A stretch of DNA of 64,000 nucleotides from DAOUKH01 sp034421515 (GTDB lineage Bacteria; Chloroflexota; Dehalococcoidia; SHYB01): the NCBI GenBank assembly GCA_034421515.1, contig DAOUKH010000046.1, positions 30,163 to 94,162 on the forward strand, in the 5' to 3' direction. The notes beneath the pieces are model-generated. The model saw only the letters and a program-made list of their open reading frames with translations. It did not search any database and was not told where the DNA came from. A program made the position numbers and the translations under genes. Every line of letters starts with the position of its first letter. Within the stretch, counting starts at the first letter, position 1. Positions 9,993 to 17,941 of this stretch are shown here, piece after piece.

Positions 9993-10157
9993 CTACTCGC
10001 CGGACCCCCCGGCGAAGGGCAACACGACGGAAGCCGCCAACGCGGCCGCCAACAGGAAGGCCATGATCGCCACCGCCACGCGAAAGATGCGGCGCTGTCC
10101 GAGCGGCGTGTAAGGCGCCGGACCCGCGCGTCTTCGCCGGGCTCGCCGCCGGCTCAT
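9993..10157 (-). CDS. Small single-pass membrane protein (54 aa)
   Basis: From the ATG at 10157 the product is a 54 aa protein. An Arg-rich N-terminus (MSRRRARRRRAG) is followed by one hydrophobic helix (VAVAIMAFLLAAALAASVVL, about residues 28-47) and a short outside tail. The positive-inside rule predicts N-in topology. It fits in the 210 bp between hisG and the phospholipase-like gene, on the same strand. No family is recognised. It could be a chance frame in GC-rich DNA, but the helix and tight packing argue for a gene. Confidence 0.5.
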   Translation of the reverse strand: MSRRRARRRRAGPAPYTPLGQRRIFRVAVAIMAFLLAAALAASVVLPFAGGSGE

Positions 10158-10176
10158 CGGCCCGTCCCCGGCGCGT

Positions 10177-11199
10177 TCATGCCGCCGTCCCCGCCGCGTC
10201 CACCGCCTCCCGGAGCCGTTCGTACGCCTTGCACTCCTGGTCGAAGACGTAGTAGGCCGGCGTGACCACAACCCCGCTCGCGCCGATCTCGCGGAGGTAG
10301 TCCACGCCCGCGGTCAACTGTGATATCTCGACAACCACCGACACCGCGAACCAGCTCCCGCCGTCCTTGCTGAACACGTTGGCTGCCGTCGGGCCCTGCA
10401 TCCCCGATACCGCCGGGTTCCGGGTCACGAGGGCCGCCACCGACTCCATCGAGTCGCCTTGAATGTTGGCGATGATGTTGTAGAAGCCCTCGGCCCGCAA
10501 CCGCGCCTCGATGAGCTCGAGCACCGTCTTCGCCGCGGCCAGCTTCTCCGGCGACCCCCCCAGCGCGCGCCGGTTCGCGATCATGCACGCCGACGACCTG
10601 GTGATCACGCCGTCGTTAAGGGGACGCAGATTGTTCTCGCGCAGCGTCGCCCCGCTCGACGCAAGGTCGCTCACCACGTCGGCCGTGCCGATCATCGGCG
10701 CCGCTTCAATGGCCCCGTTGATGTGCACCAACCGGTGCCGCACCGCGTGCTTGTCCAGAAAACGCCCCACCTGCCGGTGGTACTTCGTCGCCACGCGAAG
10801 CGGCGCGCCGGTGGCGGTGCGCTCGGCGCGGGCGGCAAGGTCGGCCATCGTCCGCACGTCCTCCCAGGAGTTGGGCGCCGCGACCACGAGGTCGGTGTGG
10901 CTGTACCCCAGCGTCTCCAGGGCCACGACCGAGTCACCGTCCTCGTCGCGGTCCTCCAAATAGCGCTCGTAGCCGATGATCGCCATGTCGACGTCGCCGG
11001 CATCCAGCTCACGGGGAATGTCGACCGAGCGCTGGAACAGCGCCTCGACGCCGGGGACGCTCGCGATCTTGCCGACGTACTGCCGCGAGCTCGCCCGCCG
11101 CACCGCCAGGCCGCACTTCTCCATGAAGGCGAGCGTGTCGCCCTCCATCATGCGGTCGCTGGGCAGCGCGAGGCGCAGCGCGCCGCCTCTGCGGTTCAT
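10177..11199 (-). CDS. hisG: ATP phosphoribosyltransferase, long (HisG-L) form
   Basis: First, feedback-regulated step of histidine synthesis: condensation of ATP with PRPP. From ATG 11199 the protein is about 340 aa, longer than the ~210 aa short form. It includes the C-terminal ACT-like regulatory domain (around GFYNIIANIQGDSMESV), so it should not need HisZ. The PRPP/ATP domains carry ELDAGDVDMAIIGYERY and NGAIEAAPMIGTADVVSDLASSG. A GTG nine bases upstream is possible, but AGGTG is better placed as the ribosome site for ATG 11199. It is the first gene of the operon. Confidence 0.93.
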   Translation of the reverse strand: MNRRGGALRLALPSDRMMEGDTLAFMEKCGLAVRRASSRQYVGKIASVPGVEALFQRSVDIPRELDAGDVDMAIIGYERYLEDRDEDGDSVVALETLGYSHTDLVVAAPNSWEDVRTMADLAARAERTATGAPLRVATKYHRQVGRFLDKHAVRHRLVHINGAIEAAPMIGTADVVSDLASSGATLRENNLRPLNDGVITRSSACMIANRRALGGSPEKLAAAKTVLELIEARLRAEGFYNIIANIQGDSMESVAALVTRNPAVSGMQGPTAANVFSKDGGSWFAVSVVVEISQLTAGVDYLREIGASGVVVTPAYYVFDQECKAYERLREAVDAAGTAA

Positions 11200-11317
11200 G
11201 GCGCACACCTGTTGTTCATCGAATCGGGACCATCCAGCCCAAACACCTTCCCAAACCCCATCTATCTTACCCCCTCACCCAAGAGGCACACGCTCGGCCT
11301 CCCCCGTTACCGCACTC

Positions 11318-11326
11318 TGTTACAAT
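11318..11326 (+). promoter_or_regulatory. Extended -10 promoter of DEAD-box helicase gene 1
   Basis: TGtTACAAT is a good extended -10 element and is identical, base for base, to the one in front of the second helicase gene (14497-14505). Initiation near 11333 gives a leader of about 125 nt. Confidence 0.6.
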
Positions 11327-11332
11327 GAACGG

Positions 11333-11457
11333 AGTTTGAAAGGGAGCTTGCTCCCTCGGCCCTTCCATACCAACGGCTCATCATCTCTCTTCTCTTTCAC
11401 CTCTGGCCCCGCGCTGACGTACCCGGGCCATCCCTACTTTAGGAGTTTTACTTCCGC
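11333..11457 (+). promoter_or_regulatory. Long 5' leader of helicase gene 1
   Basis: About 125 nt lie between the promoter and the ATG with no reading frame. A perfect hairpin AGGGAG-CTTG-CTCCCT sits at 11341-11356. The last ~60 nt match the leader of the second helicase gene (GCCCCGCGCTGA..., then TTAGGAGTT.TxxTTCC). In both leaders the AGGAG lies 12 nt before the start codon, longer than normal. Long leaders of this type are known to regulate cold-shock RNA helicases elsewhere; here that role is inferred. Confidence 0.45.
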
Positions 11458-12882
11458 ATGCCTCTGAATGCTGTTTCCTCCCGTCCACGCTCGTCCGGCC
11501 CGAGACGCCGGCGCCAGGTCGTCTGCACTGAGTGCGGCGCCTCCGCCACCCTCCCCTTCCGGCCAAGCCGAGACCGCCCGGTCTACTGTTCCCCGTGCTA
11601 CAAGGCCCGGCGCAACGGCGCTTCCTCCCCGGCGCGCGAGTCGTCCGCGCCAGGGGACCCCCCCGCCGCCGCTTCCATCTTTCCGGGAATGACCCTGCGG
11701 GCCGTCACCAGAGCAGCCCTCTCCCGGATGGAGATAACGGAGCCCACGCCCATTCAGGAGAAGACCATCCCCCTGCTCCAGGCGGGGCGGGACGTAATCG
11801 GGCAGGCCCGTACCGGGTCGGGCAAGACCTTGGCGTTCGCCGTCCCCTTGGCCGAACAGTGCGACCCCTCCATCAGAAAGGTGCAGGCGCTAGTGCTGGT
11901 CCCCACCCGCGAGCTGGCCATCCAGGTGGCCGGTGTTACCGAGGCCATCGCCTCGCCGCAACGGTTGCACTGCACGCTGCTGTACGGCGGCCGGTCGTTG
12001 AACCCCGAATACACGGCGCTGAAGAACGGCGCACAGATCGTCATCGGCACCCCCGGCCGGACCCTCGACCACCTCCGTCAGGGCACCCTCGACCTGCGCT
12101 CGGTGCGCTTCCTCGTGTTGGACGAGGCGGACGAAATGCTCGACAGAGGGTTCGCCCGCGACGTCGAGGCCATCCTCAGCCGGACGCCTTCCAACCGGCA
12201 GACGGCGCTCCTCTCGGCGACGATGCCCGAGTGGGTTGCGAAGACGGCGGCAAAGCACCTGCGGAACCCCGCGCTCGTCGAGGTGGATGCGGACCTGCAA
12301 GCGCTGCCCGCCGTGAAGCACCTTGTCTACACGATCCGGAAAAGCGACAAGATGGACGCGCTCCAGGCCCTGCTCGACCGTCGGGACGGCGCGGCCGCCC
12401 TCGTCTTTGGCAGGACCAAGCACGGCGTCAAAAGACTCACCAAGCAGTTGGTGGCCCTGGGGTATCCCGTAGCCGCTCTCCAGGGGAATCTGAGCCAAAA
12501 CGCCCGCGAGCGCGTGATGGCCGACTTCCGTTCCGGCGCAAACCCTATCCTGGTGGCCACCAACGTGGCCGCCCGGGGCTTGGACATCGATGGCATCGCC
12601 CAGGTCATCAACTACGACCTGCCCGACTCCGAGCAGCTCTTCACCCACAGAGTCGGACGCACCGGCCGCATGGGCCGTTCCGGTGAGGCCGTGACCTTCA
12701 TCACCCCGGATGAAGAGAAGAAGTGGCGGGAAATCGACCGGAGCCTGGGCAGCCGCTTCACCCGCAAGCCGTGGAATCCCACCCATGATCAGGCGCAAGG
12801 CCGGGAAAAGGCCCCGCGGCGGGGTGCGGTGGCCTTGGCTCCCCTTCCAAGGCGGCATAGGCCGGACAGACGCTCCAGCTAA
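11458..12882 (+). CDS. DEAD-box RNA helicase with N-terminal zinc ribbon (paralogue 1)
   Basis: An ATP-dependent RNA helicase of 474 aa. A CxxC...CxxC zinc-ribbon-like segment comes first (Cys23/26 and Cys44/47, around TLPFRPSRDRPVYC). The two RecA domains follow, with Q motif EPTPIQ, motif I ARTGSGKT (117-124), Ia PTRELA, II DEAD (222-225), III SAT, V ARGLDID and VI HRVGRTGRMG. There is a short basic C-tail. It is very similar to the protein at 14633, which suggests a recent duplication. Likely roles are rRNA maturation or mRNA unwinding, perhaps induced by cold. Confidence 0.93.
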   Translation: MPLNAVSSRPRSSGPRRRRQVVCTECGASATLPFRPSRDRPVYCSPCYKARRNGASSPARESSAPGDPPAAASIFPGMTLRAVTRAALSRMEITEPTPIQEKTIPLLQAGRDVIGQARTGSGKTLAFAVPLAEQCDPSIRKVQALVLVPTRELAIQVAGVTEAIASPQRLHCTLLYGGRSLNPEYTALKNGAQIVIGTPGRTLDHLRQGTLDLRSVRFLVLDEADEMLDRGFARDVEAILSRTPSNRQTALLSATMPEWVAKTAAKHLRNPALVEVDADLQALPAVKHLVYTIRKSDKMDALQALLDRRDGAAALVFGRTKHGVKRLTKQLVALGYPVAALQGNLSQNARERVMADFRSGANPILVATNVAARGLDIDGIAQVINYDLPDSEQLFTHRVGRTGRMGRSGEAVTFITPDEEKKWREIDRSLGSRFTRKPWNPTHDQAQGREKAPRRGAVALAPLPRRHRPDRRSS

Positions 12883-12930
12883 GCCGGCCCGTTCGCTTCT
12901 GGGCGCGCCGCCGGCACCAAACCTCTGTCC

Positions 12931-13920
12931 CTATCGCGGATTCGGGATGATCAACACGGGGTCGCCCGAGGCGCGGATCATGGCCTCGCCGACACTGCCC
13001 ATCAGCCACCGGGATAGACCCGACCGCCCGTGCGTCGTCATCACGATGAGGTCGTTCGGCGTTTCCTGGGCGAAGGTTAGCAGTGCCTGCGGAGCCGACC
13101 CCTGCAAGACCTTGAACCGGGCGCGCACTCCTTGGCGCTTCAGGCGCTCGGCTACGGCGTCGAGGTACTCCGTGGCCGCGGGCACCAGCTGCGCGTGGAC
13201 GTCGGCAAGGCCCACGTAGCCGCCGTAGGCATACGATGGGGAGTCCAGACTAACCGCCCGGACGAGCAGGAGATCCGTAGCGAGCGCCCCCGCCAACTGC
13301 GCGGCAAAGGGCAGAGCGCGCTCGCTCAGGTCCGAACCGTCGAGCGGCACCATGACGGTGCTCAGCGAGTCTCCCTGAGGCCCCACGTACTTCTTGGCCC
13401 GCTCCGGCGTCACCGTCAGCACCGGCAAGGTCGACGCGTGCACGACCTTGTCGGTGACGCTCCCCAAGATGCCGCGGGCGATGGCATTCCGCCCATGCGT
13501 CGACATGGCAATGATGCCGCACCCCTCCTCATCGGCTACCCGCAGGATTTCCTCCGCCGGGTTTCCGATACTGGAGCGGACGCCAACCGTGATCCCCTGT
13601 TCCCTCAACCCGGCGGCAACCCCTTCGAGTTCATCCGCTGCGTTACCTTTGGCGGCGCTTTCGATTTGGTCCCTGTAGAGGACTCCGGTCTCGCCGGACT
13701 CCGAGCCCGTCCCACCCGGGCGCTCCAGCGTTCCGGGCGGGTAGTGGACGGCCGCCGGATCGACGACGCCGAGCAGCAGAAGCGGCGCGTTGCCCCTTCT
13801 CGCCACCTCGCCCACGTAGGGAAGAATGCCCGCGGCCACGTCGGTCCCATCGAGGGGCACCAGCATGGGCCGGGACAACAAACCCTGGGCGCCCTCTTGC
13901 GCGTTCTCACCGTTCCCCAT
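12931..13920 (-). CDS. Tandem universal stress protein (two UspA domains)
   Basis: The 329 aa protein contains two UspA folds. Domain 1 starts around MLVPLDGTDVA (19-29) and ends with STHGRNAIARGILGSVTDKV. Domain 2 starts at VMVPLDGSDLSERAL and ends with TTHGRSGLSRWLMGSVGEA. Both carry the G-x2-G-x9-G-S/T type ATP-binding motif, so both may bind ATP. Tandem Usps are usually stress-induced cytosolic proteins. It is convergent with helicase gene 1, with only 48 bp between them. Confidence 0.92.
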   Translation of the reverse strand: MGNGENAQEGAQGLLSRPMLVPLDGTDVAAGILPYVGEVARRGNAPLLLLGVVDPAAVHYPPGTLERPGGTGSESGETGVLYRDQIESAAKGNAADELEGVAAGLREQGITVGVRSSIGNPAEEILRVADEEGCGIIAMSTHGRNAIARGILGSVTDKVVHASTLPVLTVTPERAKKYVGPQGDSLSTVMVPLDGSDLSERALPFAAQLAGALATDLLLVRAVSLDSPSYAYGGYVGLADVHAQLVPAATEYLDAVAERLKRQGVRARFKVLQGSAPQALLTFAQETPNDLIVMTTHGRSGLSRWLMGSVGEAMIRASGDPVLIIPNPR

Positions 13921-14082
13921 GGTGGCACCTCGACTCCATCCGGCGGCGTTCCCGTCCTACATTCCCTCTATCTCTATCCTACTCAACATCCCGCTCCCGC
14001 GCCTTGCCTGCGCCGTGTCCCAGGCCTAAAGTTCGGCCAAGAGGGTTCGGGCCTGTCCTTCTCGCCCGGACGGGAGGTTGGA

Positions 14083-14445
14083 GTGAACCGGCGAGCCCTC
14101 TTCCTCTTCGGATGCATCCTCGCCATCGTCGGCGGCGGCGCCGTCCCCGGCCCCGCGGGAATAACCATGCTGGTCTTCGGCATCCTGGTCGCCTTGGGCG
14201 TTGCCGCCTCCGCCTTCTTCAAGGCCGCCGACTGTTGGTCGGAGGGAACCGAGAAAGGAACACCCCGGAGCGGTCCGCCGAAATCCGGTCGGCTCGGGTC
14301 ATTCTCGCGGCGCAGGAGCACGTCAAGCAGGCCTTCGCTGCGCGGAGGCGCCTCGCGCCCCGGCGAACTGCCGCGGTCGAAACCCGGCAAGCCCCCGATC
14401 CCGGAAAGGAAGCCCGAGCCGCCCAGCCGCCAACTGCCGGGCTAG
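14083..14445 (+). CDS. Small membrane protein with basic, proline-rich tail (120 aa)
   Basis: GTG start at 14083 is preceded by GGGAGG (14072-14077). The product has two hydrophobic helices (about residues 5-22, LFLFGCILAIVGGGAVPG, and 27-48, ITMLVFGILVALGVAASAFF) joined by a tight Pro-Gly turn. A 70-residue Arg/Ser/Pro-rich tail follows, probably cytosolic. No family is recognised. It lies between the stress protein and the second helicase. Gene status rests on the helices and the ribosome site. Confidence 0.5.
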   Translation: MNRRALFLFGCILAIVGGGAVPGPAGITMLVFGILVALGVAASAFFKAADCWSEGTEKGTPRSGPPKSGRLGSFSRRRSTSSRPSLRGGASRPGELPRSKPGKPPIPERKPEPPSRQLPG

Positions 14446-14496
14446 GGAGCGCCGGCCCTCGCCACGGACGCATCCGCTCTCCCGGTTTAGCCCTTC

Positions 14497-14505
14497 TGTT
14501 ACAAT
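14497..14505 (+). promoter_or_regulatory. Extended -10 promoter of DEAD-box helicase gene 2
   Basis: TGtTACAAT, the same nine bases as at 11318-11326. Initiation near 14512 gives a ~121 nt leader. Confidence 0.6.
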
Positions 14506-14511
14506 GGTGGC

Positions 14512-14632
14512 AGGCGCTCGATGCCGCACCAAGGCCTTCTACAGCAGCGGACCCCCACCTCTCCTGTTTTTCGTCTTTCTGCCCCGCGCTGAATTACTTG
14601 TGCCGCCCCTGGGTTAGGAGTTCTGTTTCCAC
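14512..14632 (+). promoter_or_regulatory. Long 5' leader of helicase gene 2
   Basis: About 121 nt with no reading frame. The 3' half matches the leader of helicase gene 1: GCCCCGCGCTGA, then TTAGGAGTT, then a 12 nt pyrimidine-rich spacer before ATG. The 5' half differs and lacks the strong AGGGAG hairpin of leader 1, so the conserved part is the segment next to the start codon. Confidence 0.42.
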
Positions 14633-16087
14633 ATGCCTCTTGCATCCGTATCCACCCGTCCACGCTTGTCCGGCCGTAGACGCCGGCACCAGGCCGTCTG
14701 CACCGAGTGCGGCGCCTCCACCACCGTCCCCTTCCAGCCTAGCCAAGACCGTCCGGTGTACTGTCCCCCCTGCTTCAAGGACCGGCGCCGCGGCGCTTCC
14801 TCCTCCGCAGGCGAGTCTCTTCCTCCAGGCAAGTCCTCCGCCGGCACCGCTCCCGCCGCTTCCTCAGCGTTTCCCGCGATGGCCTTGCGTGCCGCCACCA
14901 GAGCGGCGCTCTCCCGCATGGACATAGCGGAGCCCACACCGATTCAAGAGAAGTCCATCCCCCTCCTCCTAGAAGGACGGGACGTGATCGGCCAGGCGCG
15001 CACGGGGTCTGGGAAGACCCTGGCGTTCGCGGTCCCCATGGCGGAGCAATGCGACCCGTCGCTCAAGAAGGTACAGGCGTTAGTGCTGGTCCCCACCCGC
15101 GAGCTGGCGATCCAGGTGGCCGGAGTCACGGAGGCCATGGCCTCTCCACAGGGGCTGCGCTGCACGCTGCTCTACGGCGGCCGGTCGTTGAAGCCGGAGT
15201 ACACGGCGTTGAAGAGCGGCGTCCAGATCGTCATCGGCACCCCCGGCCGAACGCTGGACCACCTCCGGCAGGGCACGCTCGACCTGCGTTCGGTTCGGTT
15301 CCTGGTGTTGGACGAGGCGGACGAAATGCTGGACCGGGGTTTCGCCCACGATGTCGAGGCCATCCTCGGCGGGACACCTTCAGAACGGCAGACGGCGCTC
15401 CTGTCGGCGACGATGCCGGAGTGGGTGGCGAAGACCGCAGCAAAGCACCTGCGGAACCCCGTGCTCGTAGAGGTGGACGCGGACCTGCAAGCGCTACCCG
15501 CCGTGAAGCATCTCGTCTACACCATTCAGAAGAGCGACAAGATCGGCGCGCTCCAAACCCTGTTGGACGGGCGGGATGGCGCGGCGGTCCTCGTCTTTGG
15601 CAGGACCAAGCACGGCGTAAAGAAACTCACCAAGCAGTTGGACGCGCTGGGCTATCCGGTGGGGGCGCTTCAGGGGAACCTGAGTCAAGGCGCACGTGAG
15701 CGAGTGATGACGGAATTCCGTTCCGGCGCAACGCCCATCTTGGTAGCCACCAACGTGGCCGCCCGGGGGTTGGACATCGATGGCATAGGCCAGGTCATCA
15801 ACTTTGACCTGCCCGACTCCGAGCAGCTGTTCACCCACAGGGTCGGACGCACCGGCCGCATGGGCCGCTCCGGCGAAGCCGTGACCTTCATCACCCCGGA
15901 CGAGGAGAAGAAGTGGCGGGAAATCGACCGGAGCCTGGGCAGCCGCTTCACCCGGAAACCGTGGAATCCCACCCGGAGCGCCGTGCAACGCCAAGAGGAC
16001 CCGCCACGGCAACCGCGGGTGAGGTCCTTCAGCCCCGCTTCCCGGCGGTGCAGGCCCGCCGCCAAGGCGGACAGACGCGCCGGATAG
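14633..16087 (+). CDS. DEAD-box RNA helicase with N-terminal zinc ribbon (paralogue 2)
   Basis: The 484 aa protein is collinear with the protein at 11458. It has the same N-terminal CxxC...CxxC segment (around TTVPFQPSQDRPVYC), all helicase motifs (ARTGSGKT, PTRELA, DEAD, SAT, ARGLDID, HRVGRTGRMG) and a basic tail. Differences cluster in the linker after the zinc ribbon and in the C-terminal tail; the core is nearly identical. Two close paralogues 1.75 kb apart with matched promoters suggest a duplication that kept the regulation. Confidence 0.93.
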   Translation: MPLASVSTRPRLSGRRRRHQAVCTECGASTTVPFQPSQDRPVYCPPCFKDRRRGASSSAGESLPPGKSSAGTAPAASSAFPAMALRAATRAALSRMDIAEPTPIQEKSIPLLLEGRDVIGQARTGSGKTLAFAVPMAEQCDPSLKKVQALVLVPTRELAIQVAGVTEAMASPQGLRCTLLYGGRSLKPEYTALKSGVQIVIGTPGRTLDHLRQGTLDLRSVRFLVLDEADEMLDRGFAHDVEAILGGTPSERQTALLSATMPEWVAKTAAKHLRNPVLVEVDADLQALPAVKHLVYTIQKSDKIGALQTLLDGRDGAAVLVFGRTKHGVKKLTKQLDALGYPVGALQGNLSQGARERVMTEFRSGATPILVATNVAARGLDIDGIGQVINFDLPDSEQLFTHRVGRTGRMGRSGEAVTFITPDEEKKWREIDRSLGSRFTRKPWNPTRSAVQRQEDPPRQPRVRSFSPASRRCRPAAKADRRAG

Positions 16088-16106
16088 TCCCCTTGACCCC
16101 CGTCCG

Positions 16107-16125
16107 GCTCTCGTAAGCAGAGCCG
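16107..16125. other. Hairpin after helicase gene 2
   Basis: GGCTCT-cgtaagc-AGAGCC forms a 6 bp stem 20 bp after the helicase stop codon. There is no T run after it, so it may be an RNA 3'-end stabiliser or a weak terminator. Confidence 0.3.
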
Positions 16126-16174
16126 TAGCTCTGGGGCGTGGCGCGGACGCGCCGAGCCACCCGCCGCGCCGTTC

Positions 16175-16203
16175 TTGACACCGTTCCGGCCCATTCCTAT
16201 CCT
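16175..16203 (+). promoter_or_regulatory. Consensus sigma-70-type promoter for the MaoC pair
   Basis: TTGACA (16175-16180), a 17 bp spacer and TATCCT (16198-16203). This is one of the best two-box promoters in the window. Initiation would be near 16210, giving a ~39 nt leader to the GTG at 16249. Confidence 0.65.
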
Positions 16204-16248
16204 CAACCCCGGCGCCGCTCCGAGAGCGGCCCCTGCCGGAGGAGCCCC

Positions 16249-16758
16249 GTGACCCAACAACAGCAAGTCCCCGAGGTTAGCGACGAGCTCAACGCCTTCG
16301 TCGGCAAGACCATGCGCCGCCAGGTGTCGCACCCGGTCACCGAGTCCGACATCCGTCGCTGGGCGATCGCCATCTACTGGCCGGAGAAGCCGCCGCGCCT
16401 CTTCTGGGACGAGGATTACGCCAAGAGCACCCGCTTCGGCGGCATCGTCGCCCCCGACGAGTTCAACCCCTTCGCCTGGCCCATCGACCCCGGCGAGACC
16501 CTCCTGACCGACGACGACCTCGCGCCCGCCATCAAGCGCATGGGCATCGGCATGAACATCCTCAACGGCGGCGGCGGCAACACCTACTTCGAACGCATCC
16601 GCCCCGGCGACGTCATCACCGCCGAGACCGTCCTCGACCAAGCCTACACCCGGCCCGGCCGCCTCGGCGTCATGCTCTTCCTCATCCGCAAGACCACCTG
16701 GACCAACCAGGACGGCAAGAAGGTCCGCGAATCACGCGGCATCGGCATCAAGTACTAG
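16249..16758 (+). CDS. FAS1-like / MaoC N-terminal type dehydratase subunit
   Basis: The 169 aa protein starts at a GTG preceded by GGAGGAG. It has the layout of the MaoC N-terminal (FAS1-like dehydratase) hot-dog domain: FVGKTMRRQVSHPVTESDIRRWA at 14-36 (shared with that family), a FGGIVAPDEFNPFAWP block and TYFERIRPGDVITAE. These proteins hydrate or dehydrate acyl-CoA thioesters, usually with a second hot-dog subunit. That partner follows 27 bp downstream, so the two probably form a heteromeric (R)-specific enoyl-CoA hydratase. The substrate is unknown. Confidence 0.8.
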   Translation: MTQQQQVPEVSDELNAFVGKTMRRQVSHPVTESDIRRWAIAIYWPEKPPRLFWDEDYAKSTRFGGIVAPDEFNPFAWPIDPGETLLTDDDLAPAIKRMGIGMNILNGGGGNTYFERIRPGDVITAETVLDQAYTRPGRLGVMLFLIRKTTWTNQDGKKVRESRGIGIKY

Positions 16759-16785
16759 CCGCGAACCATCCCCAAGGAGCCAACC

Positions 16786-17223
16786 GTGGGCATCGAAGAC
16801 AGCCTCTACTTCGAAGACGTGACCGAAGGGCAGCAGGTCCCCTCCTTCACCCGCGCGCCGAACCTGATGGAGTGGAACCGCTACGCCGCGGTCAACGACG
16901 AGTTCGTCTACATCCACATGGACGTCGACAAGGCCCAGGCCGCCGGCATGAAGGACGTCTTCGGGATGGGCAACCTCCGCCTCGCCTACCTCCACAACAT
17001 GCTGCGCGACTGGATCGGCGTCACCGGCGACATCCGCCGCGTCGACGTGCAGCACCGCTCGCTCAACTACAAGGACGAGAAGCTCATCTGCAAGGCCACC
17101 GTCACCAAGAAGTACACCGAGAACGGCGAGAACCTCGTCGACCTCGATCTCGAAGTCGAGAATCCCGAGGGCAAGAACGCGACGCCGGGCACCGCGACTG
17201 TGGTGCTGCCTTCGCGGGGCTAG
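16786..17223 (+). CDS. MaoC-like hot-dog dehydratase subunit
   Basis: A 145 aa protein with GTG start. The N-terminal LYFEDVTEGQQVPSFTR is typical of MaoC-like proteins. The active-site region reads NRYAAVNDEFVYIHMDVDKA, corresponding to the usual A-x-x-D-x-N-P-x-H-x-D, so the Asn-Pro is altered but the D and H positions are retained. It probably acts together with the upstream FAS1-like subunit on an acyl-CoA. Confidence 0.8.
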   Translation: MGIEDSLYFEDVTEGQQVPSFTRAPNLMEWNRYAAVNDEFVYIHMDVDKAQAAGMKDVFGMGNLRLAYLHNMLRDWIGVTGDIRRVDVQHRSLNYKDEKLICKATVTKKYTENGENLVDLDLEVENPEGKNATPGTATVVLPSRG

Positions 17224-17240
17224 ACCCACCGCAAGCCAAT

Positions 17241-17324
17241 CCCCCTCTGGGGGAGCACCGCACGCCTCTCCCCTTTTTGGGAGCACCTTAAGCCTCTCTC
17301 CCTCTGGGAGAGACTGAGAGAGGA
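17241..17324. repeat. Dispersed hairpin repeat upstream of the DinB-like gene
   Basis: Two copies of the hairpin unit: CCCCCTCTGGGGG at 17241-17254 and a full unit at 17286-17324 (TTAAGCC, CTCTCCCTCTGGGAGAG, ACTGAGAGAGGA). The second ends 5 bp before the next ATG and supplies its AGAGAGGA ribosome-binding sequence. Confidence 0.75.
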
Positions 17325-17329
17325 CAGGC

Positions 17330-17866
17330 ATGGACTACCGCGAAGCCGTCGCCTGGAGCCTGGGCCGCACCCTGACGATCATCAAGAACGCCGCCGCCGA
17401 CCTCACCGAGGAGGAGGCGGGCTACCGTCCCTGCGCCACCTGCAACTCCATCGCTTCTACGATCATCCACTGCGGCCGGGCGGTCGACACCTGGACCACC
17501 TCGGCACTGGGTGAAAAAGACGACATCTGGATAACCCAGGGCTGGGCCAAGAAGTTCGGCCTCCCCGACGACGACCGCGGTTGGACCTATGACACGCAGC
17601 CGCCCGCCGAACGGGCGCGGATCGCCGAGCTTCCCGCCTACTTCGAGGCGACCAACCGCCGCTTCCTCGACCTCGTCGCCAACGTCCCCGACGAACGCCT
17701 CACCGAGCCCGTCCAAGGACGCCGCTTCAGCCTCCCTCTCGAGAAGCTCTTCTCGCACATCGTCACCGAGCTCGCCCAGCACGCCGGCCAGATCGACTAC
17801 CTCCGCGGCATGCTGGGCAAGGACTCGGCCATCACCGGCACGCCCCCTCCCAAGCCGATTGGGTAA
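17330..17866 (+). CDS. DinB-like four-helix-bundle protein
   Basis: A 178 aa protein of the DinB/DUF664 fold. It has an N-terminal helix (MDYREAVAWSLGRTLTIIKN), a central histidine (SIASTIIHCGRAVD, near residue 48) and the C-terminal HIVTELAQHAGQIDYLRGML helix. Its two histidines complete the usual metal triad. Family members are bacillithiol/mycothiol-dependent transferases or damage-inducible proteins; no specific substrate can be given. The ribosome-binding site appears to be part of a dispersed repeat. Confidence 0.82.
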   Translation: MDYREAVAWSLGRTLTIIKNAAADLTEEEAGYRPCATCNSIASTIIHCGRAVDTWTTSALGEKDDIWITQGWAKKFGLPDDDRGWTYDTQPPAERARIAELPAYFEATNRRFLDLVANVPDERLTEPVQGRRFSLPLEKLFSHIVTELAQHAGQIDYLRGMLGKDSAITGTPPPKPIG

Positions 17867-17941
17867 AAGGGACGGCGCCGCACCTTGCGGGCCGCTCCGC
17901 TCCGGTATCCTGTGCTACGCAGACAGCGTGAACCTGTGGCC

